Source: Mesoflavibacter zeaxanthinifaciens DSM 18436
GTDB lineage: Bacteria; Bacteroidota; Bacteroidia; Flavobacteriales; Flavobacteriaceae
Direction: 5' to 3'
DNA length: 64,000 nt
Assembly (NCBI RefSeq): GCF_000422365.1
Contig: NZ_AULQ01000007.1
Span: forward strand, 1 to 64,000
Shown here: positions 1-8,977 of the stretch, in pieces
Position numbering within the stretch: the first letter of the stretch is position 1
Layout of the letters: each line of letters opens with the position of its first letter
Position numbers and translations under genes: made by a program
The notes under the pieces: model-generated
Database searches by the model: none
What the model was told of the DNA's origin: nothing
What the model saw: the letters and a program-made list of their open reading frames with translations, nothing else

Positions 1-54
1 ATATGTTTATGAACTTTTTCTTAATTCTTAAGATGTTTATTTCCTAAGCGGGTG

Positions 55-86
55 CAAATATAAAACAAGTTTTTAAACCTTGCAAA
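55..86 (-). promoter_or_regulatory. Leftward promoter, stable-RNA type
   Basis: On the minus strand a TATATTTG element (55-62) lies 20 bases from a TTTG element (83-86), matching the Bacteroidota housekeeping promoter. It is followed by CACCCGC, the same bases that follow the -7 element of the tRNA-Lys promoter at 20410. The target gene is to the left of the window and is probably a tRNA or other stable RNA (inference). Confidence 0.6.
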
Positions 87-202
87 CTTTTTTTTAAAAA
101 AAATTAAAATTTATTTTTTCACCGTTTTGCTTAATCAATATTTTATCTAGAACTTTCTCGAAATCTTATCACTGATTGCTCAGTTGTTATTGTTTCGGGG
201 TG

Positions 203-232
203 CAAATATAAGACCCTTTTTCATCCCCACAA
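203..232 (-). promoter_or_regulatory. Second leftward promoter, same type
   Basis: The minus strand reads TTG (230-232), 19 bases, TATATTTG (203-210), then CACCCCG. It copies the promoter at 55-86 in sequence and direction. It may be a tandem promoter for the same off-window gene, or drive a short untranslated RNA ending before position 55; I cannot tell which. Confidence 0.5.
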
Positions 233-584
233 CCCTTTTTTGAAACTTTTTTTACTTTTTTTTTACTCTTGCTTTTTAACACCTTGTTTTCAGCGTTTTA
301 CAACTTAACTTTTTTTATCTTTTTTTCAAATCTGTTTTTTCAACCTATATAATACACTTAATGCTCCTTTTAAATCTTATACTTTTATGTAGAGTATATA
401 TATATTGTTACGCACTATATGTTATATAACTCAAATTAACACTCCTCTTATATTATACTTTTAATTTATAATTAGGAATTACTCTTGTTAATATTAAGGA
501 AGACTCTAAAATATCTTGCTTATATTTATTCGATATGAAATAATACCACATAATAAACTAATGATATTGTTACATACATTTATA

Positions 585-615
585 TTGCTTCTCTATTATT
601 ATACTATTATATTTG
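585..615 (+). promoter_or_regulatory. thrS operon promoter
   Basis: TTG (585-587), 20 bases, TATATTTG (608-615) fits the Bacteroidota promoter pattern. Transcription would begin near 620, leaving a leader of only about 15 bases before the thrS ATG, so no T-box-like or long regulatory leader is possible from this promoter. Confidence 0.6.
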
Positions 616-635
616 TATCCTAATTTAAATAATTC

Positions 636-2570
636 ATGATAAATATTACTTTACCTGATGGTAGTGTTAAAGCCTTTAATATAGGATCTACCCCAATGGA
701 TGTTGCTAAAAGCATTAGTGAAGGTTTAGCTAGAAACGTAATTTCAGCAAACTTTAATGGTACAACTATAGAAACTTCTACAGAATTAGCCACCGATGGT
801 TCTCTTGTGCTTTACACCTGGAATGATGATGAGGGTAAAAAAGCATTCTGGCATAGTTCTGCGCATGTACTTGCTCAAGCTTTAGAAGAATTATATCCTG
901 GATGCAAGTTAACTATAGGTCCTGCTATAGATAATGGATTTTATTATGATGTCGATTTTGGAGAGAACGTGGTTAGTGATAAAGATTTTAAAAGTATAGA
1001 AAATAAAATGCTTGAAATTGCTAAAGGTAAACATAATTTTAATATGCGTACTGTTAGTAAATCTGATGCACTATCTTTATATAAAGACAATATATATAAG
1101 ACAGAATTAATAAAAAATTTAGAGGATGGCGAAATAACATTTTGTGATCACTCTACTTTTACAGATTTATGTCGAGGAGGACACATTCCTAATACTGGTA
1201 TTATAAAAGCTGTCAAAATATTGTCTGTTGCAGGAGCTTATTGGCGTGGTGATGAAAACAACCCTCAATTAACACGTGTATATGGTATTTCATTTCCTAA
1301 ACAAAAGGATTTAAAAGAATATTTGGAACTTTTAGAAGAAGCTAAAAAGCGTGACCATAGAAAACTTGGTAAAGAATTAGGATTATTTGCTTTTTCACAA
1401 AAGGTAGGACAAGGTTTACCTTTATGGCTCCCTAAAGGTGCTGCTTTAAGAGAACGATTAGAAAACTTCTTAAAAGCTGCTCAAAAAAAAGCTGGCTATG
1501 AGATGGTTGTCACACCTCATATTGGCCAAAAAGAACTTTATGTTACTTCTGGTCATTACGCCAAATACGGTGAAGATAGTTTTCAACCAATAACAACACC
1601 TAAAGAAGATGAGGAATTCTTATTAAAACCAATGAATTGCCCTCATCACTGCGAAATATACAACAACACACAATGGTCCTATAAAGATTTACCAAAACGT
1701 TATGCCGAGTTTGGCACTGTATATAGATATGAACAAAGCGGAGAATTACATGGATTAACACGTGTAAGAGGCTTTACTCAAGATGATGCGCATATTTTCT
1801 GTACGCCAGACCAATTGGATCAAGAGTTTAAAAATGTAATAGACTTAGTGTTATATGTATTTGGATCTTTAGGATTTGAAAACTTTACAGCGCAAGTATC
1901 TTTACGTGATCCAGAAAAACCAGAAAAATACATAGGAAGTGACGAAAATTGGGAGAAAGCAGAAAAAGCAATCCTAAATGCAACAAAAGAGAAAAATTTA
2001 AATTATATTATAGAAACAGGTGAAGCTGCCTTTTACGGACCTAAACTAGATTTTATGGTAAAAGACGCTTTAGGCAGACAATGGCAATTAGGGACTATAC
2101 AAGTAGACTATAATTTACCAGAACGATTTGACCTTACATATAAAGGAAGTGATAACGAATCGCACAGACCTGTAATGATTCACCGTGCACCATTTGGAAG
2201 TCTAGAAAGATTTATAGCAATATTACTAGAACATACAGGAGGAAATTTCCCACTTTGGTTAATGCCAACACAAGTTTCTGTGTTAACTCTTAGTGAAAAA
2301 TATGAAAATTACGGTCAAAATGTTTTAACTTTGCTAGAAAATCACGAAATTCGCGCCCTTATAGATAATAGAAGCGAGACTATTGGTAAAAAGATTAGAG
2401 AGGCAGAAATGAATAAAACGCCTTATATGATTATCATAGGAGAGCAAGAAGAAAAAGAAAATAAAATTTCTGTAAGACAACACGGAGGTGAAGATTTAGG
2501 CACGATTAGTGTAGATGAATTTGCAGAAATTATTAAAAAAGAAATTAATAAAACAAAAAAACAATTTTAA
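636..2570 (+). CDS. thrS: Threonine--tRNA ligase
   Basis: Charges tRNA-Thr with threonine in the cytoplasm. The 644-residue protein has the full family architecture: TGS domain (about 1-60), editing domain with HSSAH (His73 and His77) and CRGGH (Cys179, His183), class II catalytic core with the zinc-ligand segment PMNCPHHC (Cys about 335), motif 2 around [11 protein letters not shown] and motif 3 around [11 protein letters not shown], then the C-terminal anticodon-binding domain. All editing and zinc residues expected from the E. coli enzyme are present. It leads the conserved thrS-infC-rpmI-rplT group; infC begins 28 bases downstream. The ATG at 636 gives the standard N-terminus. Confidence 0.98.
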   Translation: MINITLPDGSVKAFNIGSTPMDVAKSISEGLARNVISANFNGTTIETSTELATDGSLVLYTWNDDEGKKAFWHSSAHVLAQALEELYPGCKLTIGPAIDNGFYYDVDFGENVVSDKDFKSIENKMLEIAKGKHNFNMRTVSKSDALSLYKDNIYKTELIKNLEDGEITFCDHSTFTDLCRGGHIPNTGIIKAVKILSVAGAYWRGDENNPQLTRVYGISFPKQKDLKEYLELLEEAKKRDHRKLGKELGLFAFSQKVGQGLPLWLPKGAALRERLENFLKAAQKKAGYEMVVTPHIGQKELYVTSGHYAKYGEDSFQPITTPKEDEEFLLKPMNCPHHCEIYNNTQWSYKDLPKRYAEFGTVYRYEQSGELHGLTRVRGFTQDDAHIFCTPDQLDQEFKNVIDLVLYVFGSLGFENFTAQVSLRDPEKPEKYIGSDENWEKAEKAILNATKEKNLNYIIETGEAAFYGPKLDFMVKDALGRQWQLGTIQVDYNLPERFDLTYKGSDNESHRPVMIHRAPFGSLERFIAILLEHTGGNFPLWLMPTQVSVLTLSEKYENYGQNVLTLLENHEIRALIDNRSETIGKKIREAEMNKTPYMIIIGEQEEKENKISVRQHGGEDLGTISVDEFAEIIKKEINKTKKQF

Positions 2571-2598
2571 ATTTAAGTTTAACTAAAAACGAAAAGCC

Positions 2599-3150
2599 AT
2601 AGCAATACGTAGAAAAAGATCAAGAGGACCAGCAAGAGTTATTAAAGAAGACCAACACAGAATTAACTCTAAAATTAGAGCAGAAAAAGTACGTGTAGTC
2701 GGAGATAATGTAGAAGTAGGTATTTACCCAATTAAAAAAGCTTTAGCAATAGCCGAAGAGCAAGAACTTGATTTGGTAGAAATCTCACCTAAAGCAGATC
2801 CACCAGTTTGTAAAGTAATGGATTATAAGAAATTTCTTTACGAACAGAAAAAACGTGAAAAAGCTTTAAAAGCTAAAGCATCTAAAGTTGTTATTAAAGA
2901 AATAAGATTTGGTCCTCAAACAGACGATCATGATTATGAATTTAAGAAAAAACACGCAGAAAAGTTTTTAAAAGACGGAGCAAAACTAAAAGCATTTGTA
3001 TTCTTTAAAGGACGTTCTATAGTGTTTAAAGAGCAAGGACAAATATTATTATTACGTTTAGCTCAAGATTTAGAAGAATTTGGGAAAGTAGAACAAATGC
3101 CTAAACTTGAAGGAAAACGTATGACAATGTTTATTGCTCCAAAAAAATAA
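2599..3150 (+). CDS. infC: Translation initiation factor IF-3, AUA start
   Basis: IF-3 binds the 30S subunit, prevents premature 50S joining and proofreads the start codon. The frame has no ATG, GTG or TTG upstream of 2773, where a TTG would drop the first 58 residues including conserved N-domain sequence such as RSRGPARV. The frame is open back to a stop at 2584-2586, and the homologous N-terminus (M)[10 protein letters not shown] begins exactly at an ATA codon at 2599. This gives 183 residues, the normal family length. Rare start codons in infC are known in other bacteria (AUU in E. coli) and let IF-3 repress its own synthesis. The choice of ATA is an inference from homology and frame. Confidence 0.9.
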   Translation: MAIRRKRSRGPARVIKEDQHRINSKIRAEKVRVVGDNVEVGIYPIKKALAIAEEQELDLVEISPKADPPVCKVMDYKKFLYEQKKREKALKAKASKVVIKEIRFGPQTDDHDYEFKKKHAEKFLKDGAKLKAFVFFKGRSIVFKEQGQILLLRLAQDLEEFGKVEQMPKLEGKRMTMFIAPKK

Positions 3151-3209
3151 TTAAACTCTTAATAAGAGTCAAAATAATATAAGCGAAATAATAAAAACTA
3201 GGAAACAAA

Positions 3210-3407
3210 ATGCCTAAAATGAAAACAAAATCTAGTGCTAAGAAGCGTTTTAAGCTTACTGGTACTGGTAAAATTAAAAGAAAGCACGCGTTTAAAAGTC
3301 ACATCTTAACAAAGAAGTCTAAAAAACGTAAGTTAGCTTTAACTCACGATGCATTAGTACATGATGCAGATGAGAACAATGTTAAAATCATGTTACGTTT
3401 AAAGTAA
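3210..3407 (+). CDS. rpmI: 50S ribosomal protein L35
   Basis: Small basic protein of the large ribosomal subunit, 65 residues, the usual size. The start [15 protein letters not shown] and the central [11 protein letters not shown] are typical of L35. It lies 59 bases after infC and 99 bases before rplT, the conserved order infC-rpmI-rplT. Confidence 0.97.
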   Translation: MPKMKTKSSAKKRFKLTGTGKIKRKHAFKSHILTKKSKKRKLALTHDALVHDADENNVKIMLRLK

Positions 3408-3414
3408 CAAGACT

Positions 3415-3480
3415 TTAACCGGTTAAAATTATTTATAAACCCTGGAGTTAGGCTCAATCAAAGTGTTAAACAATTAACCG
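3415..3480 (+). promoter_or_regulatory. Candidate L20 autoregulatory leader
   Basis: The 99-base rpmI-rplT gap holds alternative pairings. GGTTAA (3421-3426) can pair with TTAACC (3474-3479), enclosing a small GAG/CTC hairpin, or with the directly abutting TTAACC (3415-3420), forming the palindrome TTAACCGGTTAA. A long structured spacer inside an L35-L20 pair suggests L20 feedback control, which is known in other phyla. I infer the function; only the repeats are seen. Confidence 0.3.
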
Positions 3481-3506
3481 CCTACTACAAAAAAAACAAT
3501 TAAATT

Positions 3507-3851
3507 ATGCCTAGATCAGTAAATTCTGTAGCTAAAAGAGCCAGAAGAAAAAAGGTGCTTAAACAAGCAAAAGGTTACTTTGGACGTCGTAAAAACGTTT
3601 GGACAGTAGCAAAAAATGCGGTTGACAAAGCTATGCAATATGCATACAGAGACCGTAGAAACAAAAAAAGAACATTCCGTGCATTATGGATTACGCGTAT
3701 TAATGCAGGTGCAAGATTACACGGTATGTCTTATTCTCAGTTTATGGGTAAATTAAAAGCTAATAATATCGAATTAAACCGTAAGGTTTTAGCAGATTTA
3801 GCTATGAACAACCCAGAAGCTTTTGAAGCAATTGTGAATAAAGTAAAATAA
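3507..3851 (+). CDS. rplT: 50S ribosomal protein L20
   Basis: Binds 23S rRNA early in 50S assembly and often represses its own operon. The 114-residue length, the start [19 protein letters not shown] and the segment [17 protein letters not shown] are standard for L20. It is the last gene of the thrS-infC-rpmI-rplT group and is followed by a strong terminator. Confidence 0.98.
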   Translation: MPRSVNSVAKRARRKKVLKQAKGYFGRRKNVWTVAKNAVDKAMQYAYRDRRNKKRTFRALWITRINAGARLHGMSYSQFMGKLKANNIELNRKVLADLAMNNPEAFEAIVNKVK

Positions 3852-3895
3852 GGCTTTTTGCCAATTGTATAACAATACTTCGCTTATATAAATTA

Positions 3896-3927
3896 AATCC
3901 GATTCTTTTTTGAATCGGATTTTTTTA
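3896..3927 (+). terminator. Terminator of the thrS-rplT operon
   Basis: AATCCGATTC and GAATCGGATT form a 10-base-pair stem around a six-T loop and are followed by a run of seven Ts. It sits 45 bases after rplT. Confidence 0.85.
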
Positions 3928-3953
3928 TTCACCTAACTTTAAAAATTGAATTT

Positions 3954-4775
3954 ATGAAATTATCTCAAGTCAAACTTGTAGTCTCTGATATGGATGGTAC
4001 ATTACTAAATAATCAAGGAGAAGTAAGTCAAAACTTTTTTAACTTATTTGAAGCTTTAAAAAAAGAAAACATACACTTTGTTGCTGCAAGTGGTAGACAG
4101 TATTTTAGTATTACAGATAAGCTTAATGATATAACAAACGACATTACCATTATTGCAGAAAATGGAGCTATAACCAAACAACAAGGTAAAGATTTGCTTT
4201 TAATCAAAATTCCTAAAGAAGAAATAAAAGATTTAATTTTACTACTAAGATCTTTTGATGATATTGAAATTGTTCTTTGCGGAAAAAAGTCTGCTTATAT
4301 CGAAACAAAAAATGAAAGTTTTATAAACTTCTTCAAGGAGTTTTACACCAAATACAAACAAATAGAAGATTTAACCGCTATTGATAATGATGACTTTTTA
4401 AAAATAGCCGTTTACTGTAAACATGGATCTGAAGAACAATTATACCCGCATGTAAAACATCTAGAAACAAATTATAAAGTAAAAGTTTCTGGTCAAGTTT
4501 GGCTAGATATTTCTCATCAAAATGCTAATAAAGGTTTTGCTTTATCACAACTTCAAAATAATCTAGGTATAACTACAGAAGAAACAATGGTTTTTGGAGA
4601 TTATAATAATGATTTAGAAATGATAGAACGTTCCTACTTTAGCTATGCTATGGAAAACGCACATCCAAATGTAAAAAAAGCAGCTAGATTTATAACAAAA
4701 AGCAATAATGAAGCTGGTGTAGAGATGGTATTAGCGTCATTATTAGAAAAGATTAAACTTTCAAAACAAGGTTAA
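3954..4775 (+). CDS. Cof-type HAD-IIB sugar phosphatase
   Basis: Predicted cytoplasmic phosphatase of the HAD superfamily, probably acting on sugar phosphates or related small phosphoesters. Motif I is DMDGT with both aspartates near residue 12. The C-terminal part has the lysine segment NKGFALSQL and motif IV GDYNNDLEMI, with a C2-type cap between. The length of 273 residues is normal for the Cof family. The exact substrate cannot be read from sequence. Its last 23 bases overlap the convergent cyclase gene. Confidence 0.85.
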   Translation: MKLSQVKLVVSDMDGTLLNNQGEVSQNFFNLFEALKKENIHFVAASGRQYFSITDKLNDITNDITIIAENGAITKQQGKDLLLIKIPKEEIKDLILLLRSFDDIEIVLCGKKSAYIETKNESFINFFKEFYTKYKQIEDLTAIDNDDFLKIAVYCKHGSEEQLYPHVKHLETNYKVKVSGQVWLDISHQNANKGFALSQLQNNLGITTEETMVFGDYNNDLEMIERSYFSYAMENAHPNVKKAARFITKSNNEAGVEMVLASLLEKIKLSKQG

Positions 4776-5829
4776 CAGCGTATATTTTAACTAGTTCCTC
4801 TTTTCCTTTTAAAGGAATTTCACCTATTGATTTTATATCGTACTTCTGAAGGTTATACATGGTTTTGTATAAACTTTCAGAAATTAATAATGATTGTTCA
4901 TACTTATTACACTCGCCTTGTATTCTTGCTGTAGTATTAATAACATCTCCATGATAAGCAATTTCCTTTTTAACAGTACCAACTTCTGTTACTATTAATT
5001 TACCACCGTGTAAACCTGCTTTAAATGTTGGTATTATTCCAAATTGTTTTAAATACCATTTCTCCTTTTTTTTAAGTACTTCTTTATATTTATAAAACAG
5101 TTTTATACAATTATTATGATTTATACCTCTTTTGTAAGTCCAACTTAACACAGCTTCATCCCCAACATATTGGTAGATTTCTGCATCGTACCGTCCAATA
5201 ACTCGGTTTAAATCATAAAAACAGCTTTGTATTAATTTACTGTATTTATAATGTCCTAATTGTTCTGCTAACTTGGTCGAATCTTTTAAATCTAAAAACA
5301 TAAAAACGCGTCGTTCTTCTCTTGGCTTTCTATATTTTCCTATTAAAAAATTAAAAAAGACACCTTGACCAAATTTTTCATTGGCTATTTTAATAAATGT
5401 AAAAACTTGAGAACAGATAATAAAATACCCAACCAACAACCAAAACACTTGGTTTTGTTGCCACCAACCTAAATCGTTAGATAAATTTAAATCTAGTTCT
5501 ACTTCTGCTCTAGCATATATAATTGATAAGAACAAAATCATACCAACCAAATACACTAAAAATTTTAAGAAAATTATAATTGAAAGCGATAGGTTTTTAG
5601 CTACAAATTTATCAAAAACAAACTCTACAATAGCATACAAAAGACCTATTAGACCTCCTAAGTACAACCCAAACTTTAAGAGTTTTGCAAAAGAAAAATC
5701 AGTTATTGCAATACCTTCTTCTGCTCCTATTGCAAAATATCTTATAGTGATAAATAAACAAAATGCTCCAGACCAGAATAAAGTGGTAGAAAATAGTAGT
5801 TTTATAAACTGAACAAAATAATATCTCAA
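4753..5829 (-). CDS. Membrane class III adenylate/guanylate cyclase
   Basis: The N-terminal half has about four membrane segments (within residues 1-150). The C-terminal half is a class III nucleotide cyclase domain. Metal-binding aspartates are in FLDLKDST and YVGDEAV, the purine-contacting lysine matches TFKAGLHGG, and the transition-state Asn and Arg are in GDVINTTARIQ. The position that normally carries the adenine-reading Asp or Thr seems to be a small hydrophobic residue (KKEIAYHGD), so cAMP as product is likely but not certain. It starts 7 bases after the EF-hand gene, suggesting translational coupling, and its 3' end overlaps the convergent HAD gene. Confidence 0.85.
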   Translation of the reverse strand: MRYYFVQFIKLLFSTTLFWSGAFCLFITIRYFAIGAEEGIAITDFSFAKLLKFGLYLGGLIGLLYAIVEFVFDKFVAKNLSLSIIIFLKFLVYLVGMILFLSIIYARAEVELDLNLSNDLGWWQQNQVFWLLVGYFIICSQVFTFIKIANEKFGQGVFFNFLIGKYRKPREERRVFMFLDLKDSTKLAEQLGHYKYSKLIQSCFYDLNRVIGRYDAEIYQYVGDEAVLSWTYKRGINHNNCIKLFYKYKEVLKKKEKWYLKQFGIIPTFKAGLHGGKLIVTEVGTVKKEIAYHGDVINTTARIQGECNKYEQSLLISESLYKTMYNLQKYDIKSIGEIPLKGKEELVKIYAVNLVLKV

Positions 5830-5836
5830 TTGTTTT

Positions 5837-6106
5837 TTATTTAGAAATCTCGTCTATTGCAGCCTTAAATTCTGCCCAATTTATTTGCTTGTCTCCATCT
5901 TTATCGTAACCTTCAATAAGCTTACTTGCAACAATACCTCTTATAAAACCACTAATTTCAGCTTGTTTTAAAAGTTCTTTAATTTCTGAAATAGATAATG
6001 TTTTATTGCCATCTTTATCAAAAAAAGCAAATGCTTCTTCTGGAGTTTTAAAATGGTTAGTGATTAGTATTTCTATTTTTTTTAAAATGGTTTCCTTGGT
6101 TGACAT
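5837..6106 (-). CDS. Two-EF-hand calcium-binding protein
   Basis: An 89-residue soluble protein starting MSTKETIL. It has two canonical 12-residue EF loops, DKDGNKTLSISE and DKDGDKQINWAE, each with acidic or polar residues at 1, 3, 5, 7, 9 and Glu at 12, flanked by predicted helices. I start it at 6106, where AGGAAAG precedes the ATG, rather than at a start 23 codons upstream whose extra residues lack any family character and run into yjbQ. No signal peptide is visible, so it is probably cytoplasmic. It lies directly upstream of the membrane cyclase in the same direction; a calcium-to-cyclase link is an inference. Confidence 0.8.
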   Translation of the reverse strand: MSTKETILKKIEILITNHFKTPEEAFAFFDKDGNKTLSISEIKELLKQAEISGFIRGIVASKLIEGYDKDGDKQINWAEFKAAIDEISK

Positions 6107-6164
6107 ATTACTTTCCTTTTTAATAAAGATACAAAATGAAAGTTTGCAAGATTGTAAAGAAACG

Positions 6165-6590
6165 TTAATTACCAAATACTGTTACTACAACTGTTCTACT
6201 ACCTCCGTAATCACGATGTTCACACAAATAAATACCTTGCCAAATCCCTAAATTGAGTTTTCCGTTTGTTATAGGAATAGTTACAGAAGCTCCAAATAAT
6301 GACGCTTTAATATGTGCTGGCATATCATCTGAACCTTCATAAGTGTGTTTGTAATAAGGTTCATTTTCTGGAACAAAGGTATTAATGTAACTTTCAAAAT
6401 CTACTCTAACCGTTGGATCTGCATTTTCATTTATGGTCAAACTTGCAGAAGTATGTTTAATAAATACCTGTAGTTGACCAATATTTATACTTTGAATTTC
6501 AGTTGAAATTTGATCTAAAATTTCTGAAGTAATTAAATGAAATCCTCTGCTTTCTGGAGCTAAACTTATTTCTTTTTGAAAAAATTTCAT
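6165..6590 (-). CDS. yjbQ: YjbQ/UPF0047 family protein
   Basis: Belongs to the YjbQ family, for which weak thiamine-phosphate synthase activity has been reported in other bacteria. The 141 residues cover the whole single domain. Conserved putative metal or active-site histidines are in FIKHTSASLTIN, DDMPAHIKASL and LCEHRDYGG. It lies 7 bases after the upstream secreted-protein gene and 58 bases before the EF-hand gene. The physiological role is unresolved for the family. Confidence 0.85.
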   Translation of the reverse strand: MKFFQKEISLAPESRGFHLITSEILDQISTEIQSINIGQLQVFIKHTSASLTINENADPTVRVDFESYINTFVPENEPYYKHTYEGSDDMPAHIKASLFGASVTIPITNGKLNLGIWQGIYLCEHRDYGGSRTVVVTVFGN

Positions 6591-6597
6591 CTAAATA

Positions 6598-7857
6598 TTA
6601 AGTTTTCTGCTTTTTCTTTTTTGCTGCAGGAAATAACACATTGTTTAAAATTAATCTGTAGCCAGGAGATGTAGGATGCAAATCTAATTCGGTTTTTGGA
6701 TCACCAACTTTATGTGTATAATCTTCTGGGTCATGACCTCCATAAAAGGTAAAAAAACCTTTACCTTTTATACCGTGAATATATTTTGCTTCTCCATTGG
6801 TCTTATTCTCGCCCATAACTAATACATTAGATTTTATTTCTTCTCTGTCAAAAGAAGTAGTTTGTCCCATAAAACCTTTAACCAACGCAGTGTGATTTTG
6901 ACATAACATGGTTGGAATTGGATCCCATTTTGCTGAAAAATCCATTAAAGAAAAGTAGTCTGTTTCTTTGGGTATTTTACGCTTTGTAGTCATATCTATA
7001 CTAGAAAATTCGTAAACCAATGGGCTACGCTCTAAAGTAAAATCTTTAAAAGCAAAGGTTTTATTGAAATCAATTTTTGCTTGATAATTTGCATCGCTTG
7101 CATCGCCGTCAAACATTGGTTCGCAAATATCTACGCCGTCTGCAGATAATGCAATATCAAAACTATCTGTTGCGCTACACATAGCAAACATAAATCCGCC
7201 ACCAACTACGTAATCTCTTATTTTTAAAGCTACATCTCGTTTTTCTTCAGAAACTTTTTTGTAACCTAATTTTGTAGCTAAGGCTTCTGCTGATTTTTTT
7301 TCTTCAATATACCAAGCAGCTTGCCTATATCTAGCATAAAATTTACCATATTGACCTGTAAAATCTTCATGATGAAGATGTAACCAGTCATAAAGTAATA
7401 ATTCGTCTTTTAAAACTTCTTCGTCGTAAACAGTTTCGTAAGGTATTTCCGCATAAGTTAATACCATTGTTACAGCATCGTCCCAAGGTAATTTTCCTTT
7501 AGGTGTATAAACAGCAATTTTAGGAGCTTTTTCTAAAACTACTGCTTCCATATTTTTACTTGGACTGCTTATTTCTTTTAAAATACTTTCGGCTTTAACA
7601 TCAGAAATGACTTCAAAACTTACGCCTCTTATTTGACATTCGCGTTGAATTCTTTCTGAATCTGGTAATAAAAAAGAACCACCACGATAATTAAGTAACC
7701 ACTTAACTTTTAGTTGTTGGCTTAAAGTCCAATACGTAATCCCGTAAGCTTTTAAGTGATTTTTTTGCGTATCTGCATCCATAGGAATTAGAACATATGA
7801 CGCAAAACTTTGAAATGTGATTGATAAAAAAAGTATTAAAAAAAGTGTTTTCTTCAT
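6598..7857 (-). CDS. Conserved secreted protein, Bacteroidota family
   Basis: A 419-residue protein with a signal peptide (MKKTLFLILFLSITFQSFAS) and a basic tail (KKKKQKT). The family is common in Bacteroidota and, as I recall, often carries the database name asparagine synthetase B. I see neither the N-terminal catalytic cysteine with a class II amidotransferase domain nor an ATP-pyrophosphatase SGGxDS motif, and it is exported, so that name does not fit. The segment VGGGFMFAMCSATDSFD resembles the elbow of a class I amidotransferase-like fold, but this is weak. Function unknown. Confidence 0.7.
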   Translation of the reverse strand: MKKTLFLILFLSITFQSFASYVLIPMDADTQKNHLKAYGITYWTLSQQLKVKWLLNYRGGSFLLPDSERIQRECQIRGVSFEVISDVKAESILKEISSPSKNMEAVVLEKAPKIAVYTPKGKLPWDDAVTMVLTYAEIPYETVYDEEVLKDELLLYDWLHLHHEDFTGQYGKFYARYRQAAWYIEEKKSAEALATKLGYKKVSEEKRDVALKIRDYVVGGGFMFAMCSATDSFDIALSADGVDICEPMFDGDASDANYQAKIDFNKTFAFKDFTLERSPLVYEFSSIDMTTKRKIPKETDYFSLMDFSAKWDPIPTMLCQNHTALVKGFMGQTTSFDREEIKSNVLVMGENKTNGEAKYIHGIKGKGFFTFYGGHDPEDYTHKVGDPKTELDLHPTSPGYRLILNNVLFPAAKKKKQKT

Positions 7858-7918
7858 AGATGAAAGATAAACAAAAAAAGTGCTTTTTTTAATTTTTTAA
7901 TATCATTTTAAGTAAGGT

Positions 7919-8947
7919 TTAAGAACCTGAAAGTAAATCTGAAATTATTTTTGTTCGAGGAAACTGTTCTAAAATTATTTTAATAAAAACAGTAATAGGA
8001 ATTGCCATGATTAAACCTGGTACGCCCCATATAAATCCCCAAAACATAAGCATTACTAAAACTGCAATAATATTTATAGAAAATGATTTTCCCATAAAAA
8101 TTGGTTCTAAAATAGCGCCAAATAATATTTGAACAGATGTAATACAAATGATAAAGAAGAGTAAAACACTAGATATTTCTAATTCTACAAAAGCAAATAT
8201 AGATAATAAAATTACGGTAATAAAAGAGCCTACCATTTGTACAAAATTGATAATAAATGCAAATAAGCCCCAAAATATAGGAAAACTAACATCAAAAAAG
8301 TAACATGCTAAACCAGTACCAATACCAGTAAGAAAACTAACTAAAAACTTAACTTTTATAAATTTTATTAAGTCTTTTTCAATCTTTCTAAATGTTTTTA
8401 TAGAGGTGTGCTTTTGTTTTAAAAGTGTTCTATTAATTAATCGCTCTACATTAATAGATTCTGCTAACCACAATACAACAAAAAATGTTGTAGTAAGTAA
8501 AGCTGTTAAAAATTTAGAAATAAAGCTAACTGTTGGAGATAAGTTATTTAAAATAACATCTTTATTTATATACTTATTTATAGTTTTTACTCCTTCTACT
8601 TGTTGAATTCCAAAAAAAGATTCGAGGCTACCAACTAAACTATTTATTTTTAATTGGGCTTTATCAAAAAAGTGAGAATCTGAAGTTAATATTTCTTTAC
8701 TTGATAATTTAATTAACTCTATACCTATCCAAACTCCTGCAACTATAAGTAATAAAACTAATACTATACTTAAATATTTAGGGACTTTGCGTCTTCTTAA
8801 ATTTCTTAATATAGGTAAGAATAATAATGCGATAAACATTGAAAACACTAATGGAATAAAGATAAATGACAAAATCTTTAAAAGATAGAATAGTATTGGA
8901 ATTACAATTATTAAAAGCAAATAATTGGTAGTTTTTATTTTATCCAT
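7919..8947 (-). CDS. AI-2E/PerM family permease
   Basis: A 342-residue integral membrane protein with hydrophobic segments at the N-terminus, around residue 60, around 150-170, and a cluster at 205-330, the PF01594 (AI-2E transporter) pattern. Conserved C-terminal features include GAILEPIFMGKSFSINI and GVPGLIMAIP. The family includes autoinducer-2 exporters and Na+/H+ antiporters; the substrate here cannot be told. It lies 30 bases downstream of dnaB on the same strand. Confidence 0.85.
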   Translation of the reverse strand: MDKIKTTNYLLLIIVIPILFYLLKILSFIFIPLVFSMFIALLFLPILRNLRRRKVPKYLSIVLVLLLIVAGVWIGIELIKLSSKEILTSDSHFFDKAQLKINSLVGSLESFFGIQQVEGVKTINKYINKDVILNNLSPTVSFISKFLTALLTTTFFVVLWLAESINVERLINRTLLKQKHTSIKTFRKIEKDLIKFIKVKFLVSFLTGIGTGLACYFFDVSFPIFWGLFAFIINFVQMVGSFITVILLSIFAFVELEISSVLLFFIICITSVQILFGAILEPIFMGKSFSINIIAVLVMLMFWGFIWGVPGLIMAIPITVFIKIILEQFPRTKIISDLLSGS

Positions 8948-8977
8948 CGTTGGTCGTTATTGCTAAAAATGTATTAA

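Larger units (their letters stand above)
1..635. other. AT-rich intergenic region
   Basis: No credible coding frame is present on either strand. The region is very AT-rich with long T runs. It holds two leftward promoters and, at its right end, the thrS promoter. I see no RNA gene inside it and no clear terminator hairpin. Confidence 0.7.

Noticed and set aside
2773-3150. Shorter infC starting at TTG 2773
   Set aside because: It removes 58 residues that are conserved in IF-3; the frame continues upstream to an ATA codon that fits the homologous start.
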